From assembly GCA_027489915.1 (NCBI GenBank), contig JAIXZB010000098.1, positions 1 through 9,131 of the forward strand: 9,131 bases of DNA. Reading direction: 5' to 3'. The stretch comes from Rickettsiales bacterium. Its GTDB lineage: Bacteria; Pseudomonadota; Alphaproteobacteria; Rickettsiales; UBA3002. Below are positions 1 to 6,431 of this stretch, one piece after another. The first letter of the stretch is position 1. The number at the start of each line of letters is the position of its first letter. The notes below the pieces were generated by a model. It was given only the letters and a program-made list of their open reading frames with translations, made no database searches and had not been told where the DNA came from. The position numbers were made by a program, and so were the translations under genes.

Positions 1-260
1 CAACAGGTACTGGTGCTGCCAACTATATCTTCCGCGCTTATGGTAATATCATCAATAGCAGTAACGCTGGTATCGCCACCTCTGCAGGCACCAGTAATAT
101 TACCTTTCAGTCCGATTTCGATGCTAATGGCGATGGTGCCGTAAGCTTAACGGGAGGAACCATAGCCAGCAATGGCGGCAGCATCACAGTTGGCGGAGGC
201 AATGGTGTTATCACGGCAGGAAATGGCTACGCACAAGGCAATAGCACTTATGCTTCTGGT
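1..260 (+). repeat. Boundary block A of TpsA (left-truncated)
   Basis: First visible copy of the conserved block between repeat modules; its beginning is cut by the window edge. Encoded landmarks are TGTGAANYIFRAYGNI, then NITFQSDFD, then GGGNGVITAGNGYAQG. It aligns by eye with the copies at 1821-2144 and 3399-3719, with no internal frameshift. Some segments resemble the 3399 copy (FRAYGNI, ITFQSDFD) and others the 1821 copy (GGGNGxITAGxGYAQG). Its presence at the edge implies at least one more repeat module upstream in the same protein. Confidence 0.85.
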
Positions 261-3200
261 GTGTTGGTAAGTGGAACCAATATCACGGCATCAGGCGGGA
301 ATATTATCATCAATGGCCGTGGCGCAAATTTAGCCACGAGCAGTAATCATGGCGTCAATATCACAGGTGCCACCGCCTCGGTAAATACCACAGGTATGGG
401 TACGATTCATATCAACGGCATTGGTAGGGGTATTACCGATAGTGCAGCAACCCACGGTGTTCAACTGGCGCTCGGAGCTACTATTTCCACAGCCGATGGC
501 GCCTTGAACGTGACAGGAGTGGGAGGCGGCGCAGGTAATGGTGCCAGCAACATGGGTGTGCAGATTACCAATGCGAATAGCAGCATAACAAGCTCTGGCA
601 TGGGGGCGATTACTGTAACAGGCACAGGCGGCAATGCATCTGGTACAGGCGGCAATAATTTCGGTGTTCGTGTTGACCCTACCAACGGTATTCGCGCCAC
701 GGGTACGGGTACTATCACCGTGATTGGTCAGGGAGGTTCTGGCTCTGGTTCTGGCACCACAGGCATTGGTGTTTCTGTAGCTGGCGGCAGCATTGTTGGG
801 AATGACGGCGCAGTCACCATTACTGGCACAGGTGCCAATAGCACAGGTAACGGCAATTATGGTATTCGCATTTCAGGTACAGGTGCAGCTGTTTCTAATA
901 TTGGCAATGGCACCCTTTCCCTGCAAGGCAACGCAGGTGGCACGGGAAATAGTGGCACCAACTACGGGCTGTACATCGATTCAGAGGGCGTAGTTTCCAC
1001 TGCTAACGGTCAGCTAAGTATCACTGCCACAGGTGGCGGTGCAGGTTCGGGAACCAACAATTATGGTATATACGTACTGAACACTAACAGCACGATACGC
1101 ACTAGCGGCTCTGGTAATATCCTTATCAATACTACTGCTGGTGGGGGTGGTGGCACGGGGGGCAACCACCTTGGTTTAGGTATTCATAGCGGTAGCATTC
1201 AGACCTCAAACAATGGCGCTATTACCATCACTGCAACAGGTGGCAACAGCAATGGCGGTGAAAACAGGGGTGTAAATATCACTGGCAATGGCTTTATCAC
1301 TGCTAATGATGGCAATATTACTCTTACATCGAATGGTGGTGGCACAGGCGCTAATGCGCATGGCATCGTCATGGATTCTGCGGGTGCATCTATAAACACC
1401 ACTGGTGCAGGAAATATCATTATCACTGGTACTCGCGGTGGCACCAGTGGCGTAGGTGTTTCAGCTACACAGACTAATGCTATCACCACCAGCGGTACTG
1501 GGTCTATCACACTCAAAGCAAATACAGGTGGGCTCGCACTTGCCAGCACCAATAGCGTTGTCACAGCCTCAGGAGCCATTACCCTGATGGCAGATTCGTA
1601 TTCTATCACTGCAAGTAACGCCGTCAATTCTGGTAGCACTATCACCGCTGCTACCTATAGTAACGCAACATTAGGTGTCGGTAGCAGTGCAAGTGGCGCA
1701 GTCACTTTATCCGAAACCAACCTAGGTAGGTTGCTTGCTGCAACAGGCTATATTTTTGGTTCAACTACCACGGCAACGGGTGCTACAAATAACAGCGCCC
1801 TGACCATCAACACCACCCAAGATTTTGCCGATAAAAACGTCACATTTCTCTCAGGCGGCGACATCACTCTTGCAGGCACATTCACCAAAGTAACAGGTGC
1901 TGGCACTGCCAACTATCTTCTTCAGGCAAATGGCACGATTACCAACAGCAGCAACGCAGGAATAAGCACCTCTAGCGGCACCACCAATATAACGCTCAAG
2001 AGTGATGCCGATGCTGTCAGTGGTGGAGCCATAGCGCTTACAGGCGGCACCATCAATTCTGGCGGTGGGAATATTACCTTCGGGGGTGGTAACGGCGCCA
2101 TCACCGCAGGAAGTGGATATGCGCAAGGCACTAATGGATACGGTATTTATCTGGTGAACCAAGTAGTCAATGCGGCGGGCGGGCACATACTTATGAATGG
2201 CCGCGCCTCGCTCACTGATACGGGCATCGATAAAAGCGGGCTCTCTTTAACGGGAACAACATCGGCAATCAGCACTACTGGCATGGGAACCATCACGCTT
2301 TATGGCACAGGTGGAGCATTGGGCGGCAACTCAAGCCACGGCGTTATTATATTCGATGGCGCACAAGTATCAGCAGAGAACGGTGCTGTCCTTCTTAATG
2401 GCACAGCGGGAGGAGCAGGCACAGCAATCAATAGCTATGGTGTTGCGATTTCAAATACGAGTGCACGGGTTCGCACCACGGGTTCAGGTGCCATTACGCT
2501 GATTGGTCAAGGCGGGAATACTACTGGCACTGGCAGTGGAAACGTTGGCGTTCTTCTTCGCTCACTTGTTGAATCGTTCAACGGCGCTATCCACGTTACA
2601 GGAACAGGAGGCGGAAATTCAACTTCTGCGAATAACACAGGTATATTTATCACTGGCGCCTCTAACGTTGTTACATCAACAGGTTCTGGAACCATCACCC
2701 TCAATGGCACGGGTGGCTCAGGTAATGGTGGGGGTAATGCGGGTGTTGGGGTTTCAGCAGGTGCCACCTTATCAGCCAGTGGTGGTTTAATAAGTGTCAC
2801 TGGTACAGGTGGTTCCGGATCAGGTAATAGTAATTTTGGCGTACAAGTCACTGGCACAAACAGCCGTATTGTAAATACAGGCAATGGCGGCATCACAGCG
2901 AGTGGCACGGGCGGTTCAAGCACTGGAAATGACAATCGTGGTATCCAGATTGATAATGCGGGTACCATTACAACCGCCAATGGCGCCATCAATATCAATG
3001 GGGTTGCAGGCGGCACAGGGCCTAGCACAGGTAATTTTGGGTTACGCGTCACGAATACAAGTAGCAGTATTTCTACAACGGGTGGTAATATCACCGTTAC
3101 AGGAACCGAAAGCGCCACAACTGGAAGTCAGGGTATCAGCCTCGGTGTTAGCAATGCGGTGCGCACCACAGGTGCGGGAAATATCACGCTGCTTTCTAAC

Positions 3201-6200
3201 ACATTCGGGTTAGGCAATACCAACAACGCAAACGCAGCAGGTATTCTAACCGTTGCACCACGTACCAGCACCACCATGGCGATTGGCACCACGGGCAGCA
3301 CCCTCAACCTAAGCAATACCGATTTATCATATCTAAATGGTGCGTCATATGTATTTGGATCGACGACGACGGGGAATATGACCGTCAACACCACTTATAA
3401 TTTTGCTGATAAAAATGTTACCTTCCTCTCGGGTGGCGATATCACGCTTGCGGGGACCTTCACTAAAGCCACGGGCGCAGGTACAGCAAATACCCTCTTC
3501 CGTGCCTATGGCAACATCACCAATAGCGGTAGTGCGGGTATCACGACGTCAAGTGGCACCAACAATATCACGTTCCAGTCAGATTTTGATGGCAACAACA
3601 ACGGGGCTATTGCCTTCACCAATGGCACCTTCAACTCGGGTGGCGGAAATATTGCGCTCGGTGGGGGCACGAACATCGCTACAGGCTATGCTTATGGAAA
3701 TGCAACCTATTCATCAGGCATAAATATCGACAGCGCCGTTTTCAACGCGGGAACTGGAACGCTCACGGCCCGCGGGCGTGGGCATGATGCAGGACAATAC
3801 AGCTATGGTGTTGCGGTGCTATCGAGCGGCCAGTTGCTCGGTAGCAGCACCATCAATGTTACTGGTATCGGTGGTAATGGTACCGACGATAGTTATGGTG
3901 TACTCGTCACAGGAAGTACCGCACGTATTTCCGGACAGGGTGCGGGTACTGTCACTGTCCACGGCACAGGCCAAGGCACAGGGCAGCGCAGTTCAGGCGT
4001 TCGCCTTGGGTCTGGCGGTAAAATCAATGCGGCCACGGGAGGAACTCTCAATGTTACCGGTATCGCAGGCGGTCAGGGCACCGATAGAGGCGTTATCGTA
4101 TCAGGCCTTGGCAGCTCTATCTCCGGTGCAGGCACCGCTACTGTGACAGTCACTGGTACAGCAGGCACGGGTGGCACCAGCGGTAATACCGGCGTGTATT
4201 TGAACGATACAGCCACCATCGATGTGGTTGATGGCGCGTTGGTTATCAACGCTACAGGTGGTGGGTATGGTACAGGTATAAACAATCATGGCTTCTTCAG
4301 CACCCTTTCCTCCAAGGCACGAAGCACGGGGGCTGGCAGCATGACCATCAACGGCAGTGGTGGTAATCTGGCAGGGACAGGCGGTACCAACCATGGTATT
4401 TATACCAATGCCGCAGGTGGCATCGAAACCACCGCAGGCGGCTCTGTAATCCTCAACGGAATTAAAGGCGGGCAAGCAACAAGCTATGGCGTGTATAGCG
4501 ATACAACGGATGGCCTGCGCACCACAGGAACAGGTAACGTCACCATCAATAGCGATAGCTTCAATTCCGCAGCCACTGGCGGAGTAAATAGCATCAACAC
4601 CCTTACTATCGCCCCCTACTCTACAGGCACCATGGCTGTTGGAACCACAGGCAGCACACTCAACCTCACCAATACCGATCTTGCAAACATCACAGCGCCT
4701 TCCCTCGTATTCGGCAAAGCAGGTGCAGGAGACCTTACCGTCAACACTACACATGATTTTGGTGCAGCTAACGTAAGCTTCACTACCAATGCAAATATCA
4801 CGCTATCTTCTAATCTCACCAAAACCAGTGGCGCAGGAACGGCTAATTATACTTTCAATGGCAACACCATTAATCTAGGCACGAACACTGCCATCACCGC
4901 CACCAATGGTGCAATAAACCTTGCATTCACGGGTGCAGGAAATCTTTTCTTGCGCAACAACACTGTCGATACCAATGGTGGTACGATAACCTTTAGCAAG
5001 GCTATCACCCTTCAAACGGGTAACGCTACACTCACCTCCAAGGGTGGTAATATCACCCTCAACAATGCGCTTAATGCGACCGTGGCCGACACCCAATCTC
5101 TCACCATCGATGCAGGTACAGGCACATTTACAACCGCGTCTACCATTGGCAACACCACACGCCTACAGAATCTTTCCATAACAGCGAATGATGTAGTGCT
5201 GGGTGGCAACCTATCAGGCAGCGGCACTCTTACTTTACAACCCTCTACAGCCAACCGCATCGTTCGTATCAATAGCGGTGCTGGCAATTTTAACCTCACC
5301 TCTGGCGAATTAGGATTCATCCAGAATGGGTGGAATCAGATTAATATTGGTCGCTCAGACAGCAGCATAACTTCTTCCATCGGCGCTTCTAACTGGAGCG
5401 ATAATACAACGTTCTTCGGTGCAACCGTGTGGAACATCGATGGTATTGTAACAAGCAGCGACAACGCAAATATTACTTTCCAAGGTGGCAGAGTAAACGC
5501 CAACTACAGCATTAACTCAGCCAATAACCTTATATTCAATACCAGCAACGGATCTGGTGGAAACTCTGTAAATATATATAACAATGTAAGTGCTGTAACG
5601 CTATCTGCTGTTAACGATCTTTTCTTCCTTGAACGTCCTGTTGTACGCGGTTCAACTAATCTGGTTACCTTGTCAGCTGGTGGCACTTTAACTTCGACAG
5701 TGAGTATTAGTACAACCGATGCAGGCGCCGATCTCACCATTCAGGCGGGAACCCTGCAAACCACTGCCAATATTGCAGGTGCCGTCACACCGTTTGACCA
5801 GCTGAGCATTACCACCACCAATGCAGTAACACTGCCCAGCATCAACGCCTCGAACATTCTGGTGCGTACAACTGGCGCAGCCGCAGACATCACCATCAGT
5901 GCAGGAAAAACCCTCACAGCCACAGGTGCAGGCAACGCACTCACGCTTGCTTCTGGACGTAATTTTATCAATAATTCAGGCAGCACGACACTCTCTGCAT
6001 CCAATGGCCGCTGGCTTGTCTATTCAACGACTCCAACGGCTGATACGCTTGGTGGCCTTGTTGCCACGAGTGAGTTTAATCGTACGTTTGCAATAAATCC
6101 TCCTGCTACTATTGGTGCTGGTAACAGATTTCTTTATAGTGCACTCAATGGAGCACCTGCACCTGCACCTGCGCCTGACCCTACTCCTGCGCCCACAACT

Positions 6201-6431
6201 AATACCACGCCAACAACAACCGTGATTACATCCAGCACCCAAGTTTTCATTGATGTAAAACGTCATGTGAATGATTCGACGCAATCACTACAGTCAATCA
6301 ATGGATTTCAAACCAATGAATCCAAATCAATATCTTCACAGCTTGATTACCTGAATATTGAAGAAAATCTGGAATTTGAAATTGAGTATTTTTCACCAGA
6401 TGAAGAATGTGTATCCTGTACCCGTATCTAA
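1..6431 (+). CDS. Giant filamentous-haemagglutinin-like TPS exoprotein (TpsA adhesin), 5' partial
   Basis: This is a secreted, probably surface-anchored beta-helical adhesin, the cargo of a two-partner secretion system. The frame is open from the left edge (first full codon at base 3) to TAA at 6429-6431, giving 2142 visible residues. The GTG at 261 is internal: homologous repeat sequence continues upstream of it. The true start, signal peptide and TPS domain lie outside the window. In order, the visible part has three modules of 31-36-residue Gly/Thr/Asn/Ser repeats (GVxIxxxxxxIxTxGxGxITVTGTGG pattern), separated by conserved boundary blocks. Next come a less regular beta-helix (about 4920-5930), a conserved C-terminal module (5931-6140), a Pro-rich linker (6153-6230) and a charged tail ending CVSCTRI. 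The only cysteines I see are those two in the tail. I see no VENN motif or toxin domain, so an adhesin is likelier than CdiA. The partner TpsB is convergent immediately downstream. Family call is firm; ligand unknown. Confidence 0.93.
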   Translation, partial: TGTGAANYIFRAYGNIINSSNAGIATSAGTSNITFQSDFDANGDGAVSLTGGTIASNGGSITVGGGNGVITAGNGYAQGNSTYASGVLVSGTNITASGGNIIINGRGANLATSSNHGVNITGATASVNTTGMGTIHINGIGRGITDSAATHGVQLALGATISTADGALNVTGVGGGAGNGASNMGVQITNANSSITSSGMGAITVTGTGGNASGTGGNNFGVRVDPTNGIRATGTGTITVIGQGGSGSGSGTTGIGVSVAGGSIVGNDGAVTITGTGANSTGNGNYGIRISGTGAAVSNIGNGTLSLQGNAGGTGNSGTNYGLYIDSEGVVSTANGQLSITATGGGAGSGTNNYGIYVLNTNSTIRTSGSGNILINTTAGGGGGTGGNHLGLGIHSGSIQTSNNGAITITATGGNSNGGENRGVNITGNGFITANDGNITLTSNGGGTGANAHGIVMDSAGASINTTGAGNIIITGTRGGTSGVGVSATQTNAITTSGTGSITLKANTGGLALASTNSVVTASGAITLMADSYSITASNAVNSGSTITAATYSNATLGVGSSASGAVTLSETNLGRLLAATGYIFGSTTTATGATNNSALTINTTQDFADKNVTFLSGGDITLAGTFTKVTGAGTANYLLQANGTITNSSNAGISTSSGTTNITLKSDADAVSGGAIALTGGTINSGGGNITFGGGNGAITAGSGYAQGTNGYGIYLVNQVVNAAGGHILMNGRASLTDTGIDKSGLSLTGTTSAISTTGMGTITLYGTGGALGGNSSHGVIIFDGAQVSAENGAVLLNGTAGGAGTAINSYGVAISNTSARVRTTGSGAITLIGQGGNTTGTGSGNVGVLLRSLVESFNGAIHVTGTGGGNSTSANNTGIFITGASNVVTSTGSGTITLNGTGGSGNGGGNAGVGVSAGATLSASGGLISVTGTGGSGSGNSNFGVQVTGTNSRIVNTGNGGITASGTGGSSTGNDNRGIQIDNAGTITTANGAININGVAGGTGPSTGNFGLRVTNTSSSISTTGGNITVTGTESATTGSQGISLGVSNAVRTTGAGNITLLSNTFGLGNTNNANAAGILTVAPRTSTTMAIGTTGSTLNLSNTDLSYLNGASYVFGSTTTGNMTVNTTYNFADKNVTFLSGGDITLAGTFTKATGAGTANTLFRAYGNITNSGSAGITTSSGTNNITFQSDFDGNNNGAIAFTNGTFNSGGGNIALGGGTNIATGYAYGNATYSSGINIDSAVFNAGTGTLTARGRGHDAGQYSYGVAVLSSGQLLGSSTINVTGIGGNGTDDSYGVLVTGSTARISGQGAGTVTVHGTGQGTGQRSSGVRLGSGGKINAATGGTLNVTGIAGGQGTDRGVIVSGLGSSISGAGTATVTVTGTAGTGGTSGNTGVYLNDTATIDVVDGALVINATGGGYGTGINNHGFFSTLSSKARSTGAGSMTINGSGGNLAGTGGTNHGIYTNAAGGIETTAGGSVILNGIKGGQATSYGVYSDTTDGLRTTGTGNVTINSDSFNSAATGGVNSINTLTIAPYSTGTMAVGTTGSTLNLTNTDLANITAPSLVFGKAGAGDLTVNTTHDFGAANVSFTTNANITLSSNLTKTSGAGTANYTFNGNTINLGTNTAITATNGAINLAFTGAGNLFLRNNTVDTNGGTITFSKAITLQTGNATLTSKGGNITLNNALNATVADTQSLTIDAGTGTFTTASTIGNTTRLQNLSITANDVVLGGNLSGSGTLTLQPSTANRIVRINSGAGNFNLTSGELGFIQNGWNQINIGRSDSSITSSIGASNWSDNTTFFGATVWNIDGIVTSSDNANITFQGGRVNANYSINSANNLIFNTSNGSGGNSVNIYNNVSAVTLSAVNDLFFLERPVVRGSTNLVTLSAGGTLTSTVSISTTDAGADLTIQAGTLQTTANIAGAVTPFDQLSITTTNAVTLPSINASNILVRTTGAAADITISAGKTLTATGAGNALTLASGRNFINNSGSTTLSASNGRWLVYSTTPTADTLGGLVATSEFNRTFAINPPATIGAGNRFLYSALNGAPAPAPAPDPTPAPTTNTTPTTTVITSSTQVFIDVKRHVNDSTQSLQSINGFQTNESKSISSQLDYLNIEENLEFEIEYFSPDEECVSCTRI
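261..1667 (+). repeat. Repeat module I, about 13 short beta-helix units
   Basis: Tandem units of roughly 31-36 codons, each starting Gly-Val/Ile/Leu-x-hydrophobic and ending in a Gly/Thr/Asn-rich turn such as VTGTGGNASGTGGNN. By eye there are 13 units. Two unit types mostly alternate: type A carries TAxxGA-like centres (STADGA, VGNDGA, STANGQ), and type B carries TTGxG-like centres (NTTGMG, TSSGMG, RTSGSG). Such spacing fits coils of a right-handed beta-helix, the fold known for filamentous haemagglutinins. Unit boundaries were set by eye. Confidence 0.8.
1668..2144 (+). repeat. Boundary block B of TpsA (full copy)
   Basis: Full copy of the inter-module block. Bases 1668-1820 encode a lead-in with LGVGSS, the NLGRLL element, YIFGSTTT and LTINTT. 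Bases 1821-2144 encode DFADKNVTFLSGGDITLAG, then TGAGTANYLLQANGTI, and end in GGGNGAITAGSGYAQG. The lead-in is a diverged version of those at 3270 and 4623. It also recalls the recurrent leucine/IGR-type element of filamentous haemagglutinin proteins, seen again near 5300 as GELGFIQNGWNQINIGR. Confidence 0.82.
2145..3269 (+). repeat. Repeat module II, about 11 short beta-helix units
   Basis: Same unit architecture as module I, with about 11 units by eye and very regular A-B alternation. Centres run SAENGA, RTTGSG, ESFNGA, TSTGSG, SASGGL, VNTGNG, TTANGA, STTGGN. The unit with LIGQGG near 2500 matches the VIGQGG unit of module I near 720, so the modules are copies of each other rather than independent low-complexity sequence. 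Confidence 0.8.
3270..3719 (+). repeat. Boundary block C of TpsA (full copy)
   Basis: Third copy of the block. The lead-in encodes TTMAIGTTGSTLNLSNTDL and YVFGSTTTGNMTVNTTY. The core, from 3399, encodes NFADKNVTFLSGGDITLAG, then ATGAGTANTLFRAYGNI, NITFQSDFD and GGGTNIATGYAYGNATYSSG. The core is 321 bp here against 324 bp in block B, so the copies differ by in-frame changes only. Confidence 0.82.
3720..4622 (+). repeat. Repeat module III, about 9 short beta-helix units
   Basis: Shortest of the three modules, about 9 units by eye. Its units are more diverged (for example VTVHGTGQGTGQ and INATGGGYGTG), yet keep the Gly-hydrophobic start and the A-B alternation (NAATGG, SGAGTA, DVVDGA, RSTGAG, ETTAGG, RTTGTG). 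It is followed by block D. Confidence 0.77.
4623..4920 (+). repeat. Boundary block D of TpsA (degenerate last copy)
   Basis: The lead-in encodes TGTMAVGTTGSTLNLTNTDL, almost the same as block C, then LVFGKAGAGDLTVNTTH. The core from 4755 is degenerate: DFGAANVSFTTNANITLSS replaces the usual DFADKNVTF form, and after TSGAGTANYTFNGN the similarity fades into non-repetitive beta-helix. It marks the end of the repeated part of the adhesin. Confidence 0.75.
5931..6140 (+). other. Conserved C-terminal module of filamentous-haemagglutinin proteins
   Basis: Encodes GNALTLASGRNFINNSG, then GRWLVYSTTPTADTLGGL, then a stretch ending GAGNRFLYS. I recognise this LASGRNFIN / RWLVYS / RFLYS series as a recurrent element near the C-terminus of proteobacterial filamentous-haemagglutinin-type exoproteins, recalled from family knowledge and not searched. 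It marks the end of the beta-helix stalk before the flexible linker. Confidence 0.65.
6153..6176 (+). repeat. In-frame hexanucleotide repeat in Pro-rich linker
   Basis: Three copies of GCACCT and one GCGCCT encode Ala-Pro repeats at the start of the linker APAPAPAPDPTPAP. The linker then runs through a Thr/Asn-rich stretch to about 6230. Because the unit is 6 bp, slippage would lengthen or shorten the linker without breaking the frame. Confidence 0.8.
6240..6428 (+). other. Charged C-terminal tail with Cys-x-x-Cys, possible anchor
   Basis: About 63 residues, from TQVFIDVKRHVND to the terminal CVSCTRI, with a composition unlike the stalk: rich in Glu/Asp/Lys/Gln and poor in Gly. Cysteines are at visible residues 2136 and 2139 (bases 6408-6410 and 6417-6419). 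In Haemophilus HMW1 a C-terminal disulphide-bonded Cys pair keeps the adhesin tethered to its TpsB pore. By analogy this tail may plug or anchor in the partner at 6428-8116. The HMW1 pair is spaced more widely, so the analogy is only functional. Confidence 0.5.

Noticed and set aside
261..263. GTG as the start of the adhesin gene
   Set aside because: The same frame is open to base 1 and encodes a boundary block homologous to two others, so this codon is internal.
461..1645. Further antisense open frames opposite module I (461-718 and 1199-1645)
   Set aside because: Same Pro/Val-rich reverse-complement artefact of the repeats; no independent coding features.
2507..3118. Open frame of 203 codons antisense to module II
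   Set aside because: The Pro/Val/Leu-rich translation is the complement of GGT, GGC and ACC repeat codons. Similar shadows occur opposite every module, which shows that codon bias is the cause.
4101..4754. Long open frame of 217 codons antisense to the adhesin gene
   Set aside because: Its translation is an unstructured Cys/Ala/Gly-rich shadow of Gly/Thr/Asn repeat codons on the other strand, with no domain and no credible ribosome binding site context.
6000..6431. A contact-dependent inhibition (CdiA-type) toxin tip at the adhesin C-terminus
   Set aside because: There is no VENN-like motif, nuclease or pore domain, and no small immunity gene directly after it. The end is a short Pro-rich linker plus charged Cys-x-x-Cys tail.
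1..6431. CRISPR array or other direct-repeat DNA element
   Set aside because: The repeats are protein-level, diverged at the nucleotide level and continuous in one reading frame, with no identical spaced repeats.
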